Positions 16,543 through 26,170 of a stretch of DNA of 36,857 nucleotides are shown piece by piece. Source of the DNA: Candidatus Zambryskiibacteriota bacterium (GTDB lineage: Bacteria > Patescibacteriota > Minisyncoccia > Phycocordibacterales > WO2-35-19). Location: NCBI GenBank assembly GCA_003233455.1, contig QILQ01000021.1, positions 1 through 36,857 on the forward strand, given 5' to 3'. The stretch's first letter is position 1, and every line of letters starts with the position of its first letter. Below the pieces are notes generated by a model that was given only the letters and a program-made list of their open reading frames with translations, was not told where the DNA came from and did not search any database. A program made the translations under genes and the position numbers.

Positions 16543-17679
16543 ATGATTAGAGCTTTCTTTAAAAAAATTGATTATTCATTTGATTGGTTGCTTTTCGGAG
16601 CGATATTTTTTATAGCGGTAGCCGGTATTTTGACTATGAACTCTTTTGCTGATGAAGGAGTTTTATTTATAAGGCAAATTATATGGTTAATTATTTCAAT
16701 TTTTGCCTTATTTACAGCCAGTCTTATTGATTGGAGCTTTTTACGCCGAAGCGGTGTTATCTTAACTCTTTTTATTATTTCTTGTTTTGTATTGTTATAC
16801 TTGTTTATTGCTGGGTCTGTTTTTAAAGGAGCTCAGAGTTGGTTTGATTTTGGTGCTTTCGCTTTTCAACCTGTTGATTTTGTTAAAATAGTTTTAATTA
16901 TTATTCTAGCCAAATATTTTTCCAGAAGACATATAGAAATTGCCAATATCAGACATATTTTAATCTCCGGATTTTATACTTTTATACTTTTTGTTTTGGT
17001 TTTGCTACAACCTGATTTTGGTTCGGCTATAATAATATTTTTTATATGGTTGGCTATGGTTTTAGTTTCCGGCATATCAAAAAAACATTTATTGGCGGTG
17101 TTTTTTTCCGGACTTATAGTTTTTGGCGGATTGTGGTTTTTTGTTTTTAAAGACTATCAAAAGACTAGAATTTTTTCTTTCATCAATCCTCTAACTGACC
17201 TTTCCGGTGCCGGTTATAATGCTTATCAATCTACTATTGCGGTGGGTTCTGGAGAAATTTTAGGCAAGGGAGTCGGTCTCGGTAGCCAATCAAAGTTAAA
17301 ATTTTTACCTGAATATGAGACAGATTTTATCTTTGCCGCTTTTGCGGAAGAGTGGGGTTTTGTCGGAGTGCTTGTTCTTTTTGGCTTGTATGGAATAGTT
17401 TTTTGGAGGATTATAGATATATCAAAAAAAGGGGCCACTAATTTTGAAACTTTATATGGTTTGGGATTGGCTTCAATATTTCTTACTCATTTTATTATTC
17501 ATGTTGGTATGAATATTGGTCTTTTGCCGGTTACCGGTATCACTATGCCTTTTATGAGTTATGGTGGAAGCCATTTATTAGCGGAATTTTTGGGTATTGG
17601 TATTCTTTTGGGTCAACGTTCTTATTCCAGAGTTACCAATAAGGAAAATATTAAAAATGAAATTATTGGTATAGCTTGA
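16543..17679 (+). CDS. rodA: rod-shape determining protein RodA (FtsW/RodA/SpoVE)
   Basis: FKGAQSWFDFGAFAFQPVDFVKI, LLQPDFGSAII, ETDFIFAAFAEEWGFVG, GITMPFMSYGGSHLL. Confidence 0.92.
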   Translation: MIRAFFKKIDYSFDWLLFGAIFFIAVAGILTMNSFADEGVLFIRQIIWLIISIFALFTASLIDWSFLRRSGVILTLFIISCFVLLYLFIAGSVFKGAQSWFDFGAFAFQPVDFVKIVLIIILAKYFSRRHIEIANIRHILISGFYTFILFVLVLLQPDFGSAIIIFFIWLAMVLVSGISKKHLLAVFFSGLIVFGGLWFFVFKDYQKTRIFSFINPLTDLSGAGYNAYQSTIAVGSGEILGKGVGLGSQSKLKFLPEYETDFIFAAFAEEWGFVGVLVLFGLYGIVFWRIIDISKKGATNFETLYGLGLASIFLTHFIIHVGMNIGLLPVTGITMPFMSYGGSHLLAEFLGIGILLGQRSYSRVTNKENIKNEIIGIA

Positions 17680-18820
17680 TAGTTTCTTTTAACATTTTTT
17701 TCAAAGAAAAAAATCTGGAAACTGTATTTTTTATTTTTCTGCCAAATTCTTCTTGTTTATCTTTATGATCTAAAAGATACAAAATCGCTTCGGCTATTTC
17801 TTTCGGATTTTGAGGAGGGACTAAAATGCCATTTTGCATATCATTTATTATTTCCGGTATGCCACCAACATTGGTCGCGATAATAGGCATTCCTGCCACG
17901 CCGGCTTCAAGTATGGCGTAAGGAAAAGCTTCGGTGCGAGAAGGCAATAAAAATATATTGTTAGCTGATAAAAGTTTTTTAACATCAGGTATAAAACCAA
18001 GCAATTTGATTATTCTTGAAATACCCATATTTGTAGCCATTTTTTCAAGATTTTCTCTTTCTTCGCCAGCACCGACAATATAATAAATTATTTTATTTTG
18101 TATTTCTTTTGGCAAAAGTGATATGGCTTGAAAGGCGATATCAATCCCTTTATTTTTATGAAGTTCGGCAATGGAAAAAATTATTGTTTTATTTTTTCCT
18201 TTTAATAATTTATTATCTGTTGGTGAGCTGATTAAATCAGACAAAGCGATACCATTGTAAATAACTTTTATTTTATTTTTTATAAAAGGAAAAATTTTCA
18301 TATCTTTTTTAGCTTTTTTTGATACGGCAATTGTTTGGTCGCAAATGAGAATAGTTAAATAATGAGCCAAATAATATATTAACTTAGAAAAAGTAGCCCT
18401 ATCTTTTTCATTAAAAGCCCAACCATGAACGGTAAATATAAAATGGATTTTGAATTTTGAATTTTGAATTATGAAAAAGAATTTAAAATATAAAGAAGCT
18501 AGAGTTCCTAAAAAACCGATTTTAGAAGAATTTAAATGAACCATATTTGGCTTTTCTTCCTTTATTATTTTTATCAAATTTTTAAGAACCTTAAAATCAT
18601 TGGCGAAATTTATTTCTCTACCTAAATTTCCAATCTTTATAACTCTAACTCCTTTTTCATTTAAAAGACGCTGAAGAGTGTCTCCGTCTTGGTCACCACA
18701 GGTTACCACTGTCTCAAATTTATCTTTTGGCAAACCTGTTGCCAAATCATAAACATATCTCTGGGCTCCTTTGGTTATTACATATAGAATTTTCTTTTTT
18801 TGTGAATTATTTATTGACAT
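17663..18820 (-). CDS. GT4-family glycosyltransferase
   Basis: VIYNGIALSD..., FSIAELHKNKGIDIAFQAI, LLPSRTEAFPYAILEAGVAGMPIIATNVGGIPEII. Confidence 0.9.
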   Translation of the reverse strand: MSINNSQKKKILYVITKGAQRYVYDLATGLPKDKFETVVTCGDQDGDTLQRLLNEKGVRVIKIGNLGREINFANDFKVLKNLIKIIKEEKPNMVHLNSSKIGFLGTLASLYFKFFFIIQNSKFKIHFIFTVHGWAFNEKDRATFSKLIYYLAHYLTILICDQTIAVSKKAKKDMKIFPFIKNKIKVIYNGIALSDLISSPTDNKLLKGKNKTIIFSIAELHKNKGIDIAFQAISLLPKEIQNKIIYYIVGAGEERENLEKMATNMGISRIIKLLGFIPDVKKLLSANNIFLLPSRTEAFPYAILEAGVAGMPIIATNVGGIPEIINDMQNGILVPPQNPKEIAEAILYLLDHKDKQEEFGRKIKNTVSRFFSLKKMLKETIKLYQ

Positions 18821-18887
18821 AAAATTTGAATTTGTTATACTCGTATCTACAAGTGCCTTCGGGCTTGCCCCTGCAAAGGGGAGACAA

Positions 18888-18934
18888 GAATCATAAAAGT
18901 CGTCAGAAAAGTTTTCTGACGGCTTTTATGATTC
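18888..18934. terminator. very long hairpin, terminator-like or repeat-like
   Basis: gaatcataaaagtcgtcagaaaa/ttttctgacggcttttatgattc, 23-bp arms with one G.U. Confidence 0.6.
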
Positions 18935-19127
18935 TATTAAAAACTCTTTCATAATTCTCTGGTGTGATATAACTTATTTTTGTTATCATTATGAATTATT
19001 TTTTTATTTTTGTTCCAACTGTCAAAATCCTTTTTCATTATGAGCATTCTCTCACAATTTGACTTAAAAATCAATATGTGATTAAATTCGGATGAAAGTT
19101 TAAAGTAAATCCACTATAATCTAATCA

Positions 19128-20471
19128 ATGATTTTATCGCGTAAAAAAGAGGCTCTTATATTGTTTTTAGGAGATATACTACTTCTGTATTTATCTCTTT
19201 ATTTAATGCTCGCTTTTAGATATTTGGAATGGCCGACAGACAAAAATTTAGGACTTCATTTTTGGCCCTTTACCATAATAATCAGTGTCTGGCTTTTAGT
19301 ATTTTTTATTGCCGGACTTTATGAAAAACATACTCTAATATTAAAAAGCCGTCTACCAAGTATGGTTCTAAATGCTCAAATAGCAAACAGTTTTATTGCT
19401 GTCCTCTTTTTTTATTTTATCCCTTATTTTGGAATTGCTCCAAAAACCAATCTTTTTATATTTTTAGTAATTTCATCGGTCTTCGTTCTTCTGTGGAGAA
19501 TATATGGTGATAGGATTTTTCATCCTTCAGTAAAACAAAAAGGGATTATTGTAGGAAGTGGTCTGGAAATGAAAGAGCTCATTGAAGAAGTAAATAATAA
19601 TCCTAGATACGGGTTAGAGTTTGTTTCTTCTGTAGATCTTGATGATATTGAAGAAATGGATTTTCAGGAGGAAATACTTTCAAGAATTTATTCTGAAGAT
19701 ATTCAAATTATCGCTATTGACCTTAAAAACGAAAAAGTAGAACCAATATTACCGCATTTATATAATCTTATTTTTTCTAGAGTGAAATTCATAGATATGT
19801 ATAAAATTTATGAAGATATTTTTAATTCAGTGCCGTTATCCTTAGTTCGCTATAATTGGTTTTTGGAAAATATTTCAACTGAATCCAGAGTAACTTATGA
19901 TACTTTAAAACGAATAATGGATATAATCCTATCTTTTGTTATAGGTGTAATTTCTTTGATTATTTATCCGTTTGTAGCTTTGGCTATAAAAATAGATGAT
20001 GGAGGAAAGATTTTCTTTTATCAAGAAAGAGTGGGTAAAAATAATAAAATAATAAAAATATGGAAATTTAGAAGTATGTCGGAGCAGAACGGAGATACCG
20101 AACACAATGAAATGAAAATAACTAAAGTTGGAAAAATAATACGAAAATTAAGAATAGATGAATTGCCTCAATTATGGACTGTTTTAAATGGGGGAGTATC
20201 AATGATTGGTCCCAGACCGGAAATACCTTCTTTGGTAAAACATTATGAAGATAAAATTTCTTACTATAATATTCGCCACTTGATAAAACCCGGTCTTTCC
20301 GGTTGGGCACAACTCTATCATACCGATCCGCCCAAAGTGAGTGCGGATGATGAAAAAACTCGTCGTAAACTTTCGTATGACCTTTATTATATTAAAAATC
20401 GTTCTTTTATACTTGATTTAAAAATAGCCCTCAAGACAATCAAGATTCTTTTATCTAAAAGTGGCATCTAA
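19128..20471 (+). CDS. polyprenyl glycosylphosphotransferase (WcaJ/WbaP-like sugar transferase)
   Basis: KRIMDIILSF...KIFFYQERVGKNNKIIKIWKFRSM...LRIDELPQLWTVLNGGVSMIGPRPE...KPGLSGWAQ. Confidence 0.92.
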   Translation: MILSRKKEALILFLGDILLLYLSLYLMLAFRYLEWPTDKNLGLHFWPFTIIISVWLLVFFIAGLYEKHTLILKSRLPSMVLNAQIANSFIAVLFFYFIPYFGIAPKTNLFIFLVISSVFVLLWRIYGDRIFHPSVKQKGIIVGSGLEMKELIEEVNNNPRYGLEFVSSVDLDDIEEMDFQEEILSRIYSEDIQIIAIDLKNEKVEPILPHLYNLIFSRVKFIDMYKIYEDIFNSVPLSLVRYNWFLENISTESRVTYDTLKRIMDIILSFVIGVISLIIYPFVALAIKIDDGGKIFFYQERVGKNNKIIKIWKFRSMSEQNGDTEHNEMKITKVGKIIRKLRIDELPQLWTVLNGGVSMIGPRPEIPSLVKHYEDKISYYNIRHLIKPGLSGWAQLYHTDPPKVSADDEKTRRKLSYDLYYIKNRSFILDLKIALKTIKILLSKSGI

Positions 20472-20538
20472 AATTCTAAGGCCTCCCCTTAGGAAATTGG
20501 TTGTGTTTATTTTTGATTTCGTATAATATACATTTTAT

Positions 20539-21870
20539 ATGGCTAGATATAGATTTTGGGCAATAATAATTATTGTGGCGGCGATAGCGGTCGGTTTTTT
20601 TGTTTGGAATAGTCAAAAAAATCCTAATTCAAATTATAGATTCAAACTAGGACTTGATCTTTCTAGCGGTTCTCATTTGGTTTATAAAGCTGATATTTCT
20701 AAAATTAATAGCACTGAAGTTTCTTCCGCTATGCAGTCTCTGCGGGATGTGATAGAAAGACGCATCAATCTTTTCGGAGTATCGGAACCAATCGTCCAAG
20801 TGGAGGAAGGCGGTATATTTGGAAATAGCAAAGAACAAAGATTGATAGTTGAGTTGCCTGGGGTGACAGATGTAAAGGAAGCTGTCAAAAAAATAGGACA
20901 AACTCCGACTCTGGAATTCAAACTTTTATCCAAAGAAGCTCAAAATAAAATAAATGCGGAAGGAGATGCTCAAAATACTCTAAATGCTCCAAATATGTTT
21001 TCCGATACCGGTTTAACAGGTAGAATGCTTCAAAAAGCTAGTATTCAATTTGATCAAAATCTCGGCAACAAACCAATTATCGGTTTGAAATTTAATAAAG
21101 AAGGATCAAACCTTTTCGCTAAAATTACCAAAGAAAATGTTGGGGATGTTTTGGGTATTTTTCTGGATGGCAAACTTATAGAGGCACCTTCTATTAGAGA
21201 AGAAATAACAGGTGGTCAAGCGGTTATTACTGGAGATTTTACTCCAGAGGAAGCTAAACAAGTAGTTCGCGATCTAAACTATGGAGCTTTGCCAATGCCT
21301 ATATCTCTTTTAAGCACAGAAACCATTGGAGCCACTTTGAGTAGCAGAGCAATCAATGCTGGTGTTAAAGCCGGTTTCTACGCTTTTTTTGTGGTCGCTC
21401 TTTTTCTAATTGCTTGGTATCGTTTTCAGGGCTTTGTGGCTGTTTTGGCTTTGGTTATTTATACTATTATAAATCTCGCTTTGTTTAAGTTAATACCGGT
21501 TACTTTGACAGCTGCTGGTATAGCTGGTTTTATCCTCTCTATCGGTATGGCAGTGGATGCCAATATCCTAATTTTTGAAAGAACTAAAGAAGAATTGAAA
21601 AGAGGTAAAAATAAATATGATGCTTTGAAAGAAGGTTTCCATCGAGCTTGGAGTTCTATTCGCGATTCAAATCTTTCAAGTATTATCACGGCTATTATCT
21701 TGTATTATTTCGCTTCTACGCCAGTTATCAAAGGTTTTGCTTTGGTGTTTTTGATTGGCGTTTTAGTTTCAATGTTTTCCGCTGTTACTGCTTCTCGCAC
21801 TATTTTGTTCGCTATTAGCAAAGATAATCTCGTTTCATCTTCTTCTCAAAAAGAAGAGGAAAGAAAATAA
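20539..21870 (+). CDS. secD: protein translocase subunit SecD
   Basis: FKLGLDLSSGSHLVYKAD, DVIERRINLFGVSEPIVQ, GFILSIGMAVDANILIFERTKEELKRG. Confidence 0.95.
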   Translation: MARYRFWAIIIIVAAIAVGFFVWNSQKNPNSNYRFKLGLDLSSGSHLVYKADISKINSTEVSSAMQSLRDVIERRINLFGVSEPIVQVEEGGIFGNSKEQRLIVELPGVTDVKEAVKKIGQTPTLEFKLLSKEAQNKINAEGDAQNTLNAPNMFSDTGLTGRMLQKASIQFDQNLGNKPIIGLKFNKEGSNLFAKITKENVGDVLGIFLDGKLIEAPSIREEITGGQAVITGDFTPEEAKQVVRDLNYGALPMPISLLSTETIGATLSSRAINAGVKAGFYAFFVVALFLIAWYRFQGFVAVLALVIYTIINLALFKLIPVTLTAAGIAGFILSIGMAVDANILIFERTKEELKRGKNKYDALKEGFHRAWSSIRDSNLSSIITAIILYYFASTPVIKGFALVFLIGVLVSMFSAVTASRTILFAISKDNLVSSSSQKEEERK

Positions 21871-21875
21871 AAACT

Positions 21876-22773
21876 ATGTTTGTCGTTAAATACAAAAAAA
21901 TATTTTATTCTATCTCGGCTATTTTAGTAGTTGGTTCCATATTTTCAATTTTGTTTTGGGGTTTGCGGCCAAGTATTGATTTCGTTGGAGGTAGTTTAAT
22001 CAATGTTTCTTTTAATGAAAATAAACCAAGCGTAACAGAAGTAAAACAAGTTCTAAACAAGCTTGATTTTAAAGATACTTCAATCAGAACTTCTGGCGGT
22101 GGTTTTATTTTAAGATTAAAAGAAATATCGCCGGCCGAAAAAGATACTATTTTAACAGCTCTTTCTTTGGGAGGAAAATATTCTCCAGTGGAGAAAACCT
22201 TTAGCAGTATTGGTCCGATTTTAGGCAAAGAAGCTTTGCAAAAGTCTTGGATATCAATATTTTTAGTGCTTTTAGCGATAGTTTTATTTGTCGCTTTCGT
22301 TTTTAGGAAAGTTTCCAAACCTATTTCATCTTGGGTTTATGGATTAGTTACTATTCTGGCTCTGAGCCACGATGTTTTGATACCGACCGGAATTTTCGCT
22401 TTGCTCGGACATTTTTATGGATTTGAAGTTGACTCTTTTTGTAACCGCTTTGCTTGTGATACTCGGTTTCTCGGTTCATGATACCATTGTTGTTTTTGAT
22501 AGAATTAGAGAAAATTTGCAAAAAAACGAAAAAAATAAAGAGGATAAAGATTTTAAAACAATAGTTGGTAATAGTATAAGACAAACTTTTGTTCGGTCTA
22601 TCAATACTTCTTTAACCACTCTGTTTGCGATTTTTATACTTTATCTTTTGGGACCAGAGGCTATCAGACATTTTTCTTTAGCACTTCTTATTGGCATAAC
22701 CGCTGGAACTTATTCTTCTATCTTTATTGGTTCTCCTCTTTTGGTAACTATTAATAATTGGAGAAATAAATAA
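21876..22773 (+). CDS. secF: protein translocase subunit SecF, apparent frameshift near 22436-22440
   Basis: 21876..22481 encodes the N-terminal half (LRPSIDFVGGSLINV); 22417..22773 encodes FVTALLVILGFSVHDTIVVFDRIREN in the +1 frame; the join is at a T5 run. Confidence 0.88.
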
Positions 22774-22850
22774 CTAGCTCTTTTTAAAACAACTTTTTTA
22801 AAACAAAATTCTTCTTGGTTTTTTTTGCTTTTACCTTTATACTATATTTT

Positions 22851-23042
22851 ATGTACAAAAATAATTTTTATATTTCATTTGGCGTTTGGATTACCATCAT
22901 CCCTTTTTTAGGTATTCCGGGAACTTGGAGAAATACTCTGGTTTTTGTTTCCGGTATATTTTTTATATTAGTTTCTGTCGGACCGATTATTTTAGAAAAG
23001 TTACAGCCAAAAATAGAAACAGAAATTGAAAAAGAAATATGA
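22851..23042 (+). CDS. small two-TM membrane protein
   Basis: MYKNNFYISFGVWITIIPFLGIPGTWRNTLVFVSGIFFILVSVGPIILEKL...; overlaps the next CDS start. Confidence 0.6.
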   Translation: MYKNNFYISFGVWITIIPFLGIPGTWRNTLVFVSGIFFILVSVGPIILEKLQPKIETEIEKEI

Positions 23043-24265
23043 AAAAAATTGGAGGCATTTTTAGTATTTTTATCGGCGGAACAGCGCTACTTTTTTTCGC
23101 TTATTCTTTTACTCTTTCTTCTCAATCTTTATACAAAGGTTCAGTGGCGACTGACGCTTCAAAAATAATAAAAGAAAAAAAAGTAGAACATCTCAAAACC
23201 CCTAAACCTTTAAAGGGTATTTATATGACTCAATGTGTTGCTGCTACTCCTTCATTTAGAAAAAAATTAGTAAAATTGATAGGAGAAACAGAACTTAATG
23301 CTGTAATTATTGACATTAAAGATTATACCGGCACCGTTTCTTTTAAAACCGGCAATCCAAAAATAGATAATTTAGAATCAACCGGCAAAGGTTGCAAAGT
23401 TTCCGATATGAAAAAATTTATAGAAGAGCTACATAACAAAAATATTTATGTCATAGGAAGAATAACAGTTTTTCAAGATCCACTTTATGTTAAAGCTCAC
23501 CCCGAGTTGGCAGTCAAAAGAAAAAGCGATGGTGGTGTTTGGAAAGACAGGAAAGGAATCTCTTTTATAGATGTCGGTGCCAAACCTTTTTGGAGTTATA
23601 TCGTTTCCATCGCCAAATCTTCTTACGCTATAGGTTTTGATGAAGTTAATTTTGACTATATTCGTTTTCCATCAGACGGCAATATGAAAGATATTTATTA
23701 TACTTATACCGGCACTACCGCCAAAAAAGAAATGTTGCGACAATTTTTTGAATACTTGAATACTAATCTCGCTAACACGGGAGTGGTTACTTCGGCTGAT
23801 CTTTTTGGTATGACCACCACTAATACTGATGATTTAAATGTTGGACAAATATTGGAATACGCTTTAATGAATTTTGATTATGTTTCTCCAATGGTTTATC
23901 CGTCACATTACCCCGCTTTCTTTAACGGTTGGCCCAACCCCAATAAAGTGCCTTATAAGATAGTGAAGTTTAGTCTGGATGCGGCAGTAGCCAGAACCAA
24001 ATTTTTATACACTGAAATTTCCACCACTACCATAACAAAACTTCCGGATGGAAATCTTGTTACTCGTCCGCCTGATTATTATTTAATGAAAAGAATAAAT
24101 CCTCTCCAACTCCGTCCTTGGCTTCAAGATAATGATTATCCGGTGCATTATACCCCTCAAATGGTTCGTGCACAAATTCGGGCTACTTATGACGCCGGAC
24201 TTACTTCTTGGATGCTGTGGGATGCGGCTAATACTTACACCAGAGCCGCACTCTTGAAAAATTAA
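23039..24265 (+). CDS. putative glycoside-hydrolase-like protein (DUF4015-like)
   Basis: GIYMTQCVAATPSFRKKLVKLIGETELNAVIIDIKDYTGTVSF...GFDEVNFDYIRFPSDG...YVSPMVYPSHY. Confidence 0.8.
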   Translation: MKKIGGIFSIFIGGTALLFFAYSFTLSSQSLYKGSVATDASKIIKEKKVEHLKTPKPLKGIYMTQCVAATPSFRKKLVKLIGETELNAVIIDIKDYTGTVSFKTGNPKIDNLESTGKGCKVSDMKKFIEELHNKNIYVIGRITVFQDPLYVKAHPELAVKRKSDGGVWKDRKGISFIDVGAKPFWSYIVSIAKSSYAIGFDEVNFDYIRFPSDGNMKDIYYTYTGTTAKKEMLRQFFEYLNTNLANTGVVTSADLFGMTTTNTDDLNVGQILEYALMNFDYVSPMVYPSHYPAFFNGWPNPNKVPYKIVKFSLDAAVARTKFLYTEISTTTITKLPDGNLVTRPPDYYLMKRINPLQLRPWLQDNDYPVHYTPQMVRAQIRATYDAGLTSWMLWDAANTYTRAALLKN

Positions 24266-24401
24266 CTCATCCATAAGGTCTTATAATTAATAAAAACAAA
24301 AACATACTGTTCCTGTGTTAGGTCATCAAGGATAAGGCTCTTGGAACAGTAGTTTTTGTTTTTCTAACTTTCTCTTGTAGTAAGAGAGAGTGGGATGAGT
24401 T
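24264..24401. ncRNA. predicted multi-helix intergenic RNA element
   Basis: aactcatcc/ggatgagtt closing stem; inner hairpins ataag-gt-cttat, a 21-bp stem (24292-24363) and actttctctt-gtagt-aagagagagt (24367-24391). Confidence 0.4.
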
Positions 24402-24413
24402 ATAATAAACAAA

Positions 24414-26126
24414 ATGAATCCTGAAGATAAAATCACATATTTTGCCGAAACCGACGCACGCAACGAACGAGTGAAATTTGGCATTAAAGCTAAAGATAGA
24501 TTGAGGCATATTTACTCTATCGGTAAAACCGGTATGGGTAAATCAACTATGCTTGAAAATATGGCTATCCAAGATATTCAAAATGGCGAAGGTTTAGCTT
24601 TCTTAGATCCTCATGGTAAGACAGCTGATTTGTTGCTTGATTATATTCCAGAGCATCGTATAAAAGATGTGGTTTATTTTGCTCCTTTTGATACAGAACA
24701 TCCTATTTCATTTAATGTAATGGAGGATGTGGGAGTTGAAAGAAGGCATTTAGTGGTTTCCGGTCTTATGAGTGCTTTTGAAAAAATATGGGTGGACGCT
24801 TGGAGCGCTAGAATGGCTTATATTTTACAAAATACTTTAGCGGCTTTGCTTGAATATCCAGGCGCCACTATGCTTGGCATAAACAGAATGTTTTCTGATA
24901 AAATTTATAGACAAAAAGTAGTTGATAATGTAAGCGATCCCACAGTCAAATCTTTTTGGGTTGATGAATTTGCCAAATATACCGACAGATACGCACAAGA
25001 AGCCACTCCGGCTATTCAAAATAAAGTCGGTCAATTTACCTCCAACCCTTTAATTAGAAATATTATTGGTCAACCCAAATCTTCTTTTGATATTAGAAAA
25101 ATAATGGATGAAAAAAAGATTTTGATTGTTAATTTATCAAAAGGTTTGGTGGGAGAAAATAACGCCAATTTACTAGGTTCAATGATTGTGACTAAAATAT
25201 ATCTGGCGGCTATGTCCAGAGCGGATACTGACCCCAAAGAACTTGAAAAGTTGCCAAACTTTTATTTGTATGTGGACGAATTTCAATCTTTTGCCAACAA
25301 AAGTTTCGCTGATATTTTATCCGAAGCTAGAAAATACAAACTAAGTCTCAATATTACTCATCAATATATTGAACAAATGGCGGAGGAAGTAAGAGCGGCG
25401 GTTTTTGGCAATGTTGGCACTATGATTACTTTTCGAGTCGGTTCGTTTGACGCAGAGATTTTAGAGAAAGAATTCGCTCCAGTCTTTACTATGGAAGACA
25501 TTGTTAATCTGGGATTTGTTCAAATTTATTTAAAATTGATGATAGACGGAGTAGCTTCCCAACCATTTTCAGCTACCACTTTAGCGCCGTTTCCAAAATC
25601 GGAAATCTCTTTTAGAGATAAAGTGTTAGAAGCGTCTAGAAGTAATTATACTCGTCCAAAAGCGGAAGTGGAAAAATTGATAAAAGAATGGCATCTACCC
25701 GAACAGAAAAATAGGACGCAAGATATAAAGTATGAAATGCGAGAAGGGCAAAAAAAAGAAACAAAAACAGAACAACCTAAACCTAAAGAGAAGAAAGTAG
25801 AACCAAAAATTGAAAATAAAGAATCTAAAAATAATATTTTAGCGGAAGCTTTGCAGGAAGCCTTAAAAACTGAAAATAATACAGATAAAAAAATAAAAAC
25901 CGCCTCATTGGAAGAATTGAAACATAAAAATAGAAGTAAAAATAAAGAACCTTCAAAAGAAAATATAAACGCTTTAAAAGAAGCGCTAAATAAAATAGCA
26001 AGTAGTAAGCAACAAACAGTTAGAGAAGAAGAAAAAACAAAAAAACCTACTCTTACTAAAGAATTTAGTGAAAAAAAGGAAGTTCCAGAGGATATTTTGA
26101 GAAAAATATTGAAAGGGGAGAATTAG
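24414..26126 (+). CDS. TraD/TraG/HerA-like DNA-translocase-type ATPase
   Basis: SIGKTGMGKSTMLENMAIQDI Walker A; GLAFLDPHGKTADLLLDYIP; FYLYVDEFQSF Walker B; Lys/Glu-rich C-terminal tail. Confidence 0.85.
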   Translation: MNPEDKITYFAETDARNERVKFGIKAKDRLRHIYSIGKTGMGKSTMLENMAIQDIQNGEGLAFLDPHGKTADLLLDYIPEHRIKDVVYFAPFDTEHPISFNVMEDVGVERRHLVVSGLMSAFEKIWVDAWSARMAYILQNTLAALLEYPGATMLGINRMFSDKIYRQKVVDNVSDPTVKSFWVDEFAKYTDRYAQEATPAIQNKVGQFTSNPLIRNIIGQPKSSFDIRKIMDEKKILIVNLSKGLVGENNANLLGSMIVTKIYLAAMSRADTDPKELEKLPNFYLYVDEFQSFANKSFADILSEARKYKLSLNITHQYIEQMAEEVRAAVFGNVGTMITFRVGSFDAEILEKEFAPVFTMEDIVNLGFVQIYLKLMIDGVASQPFSATTLAPFPKSEISFRDKVLEASRSNYTRPKAEVEKLIKEWHLPEQKNRTQDIKYEMREGQKKETKTEQPKPKEKKVEPKIENKESKNNILAEALQEALKTENNTDKKIKTASLEELKHKNRSKNKEPSKENINALKEALNKIASSKQQTVREEEKTKKPTLTKEFSEKKEVPEDILRKILKGEN

Positions 26127-26170
26127 GTTCTCATATGGCTAAAAACAACGATTTTTGATACTATTTAAAG

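Noticed and set aside
18841-18885. tRNA-like or riboswitch-like element (acaagtgccttcgggcttgcccctgcaaaggggagacaag)
   Set aside because: Small hairpins only; no tRNA cloverleaf and no recognised riboswitch core.
22430-22445. Programmed +1 frameshifting in secF
   Set aside because: A +1 shift leaves the product one residue short compared with expected SecF spacing; a missing T in the T5 run explains it more simply.
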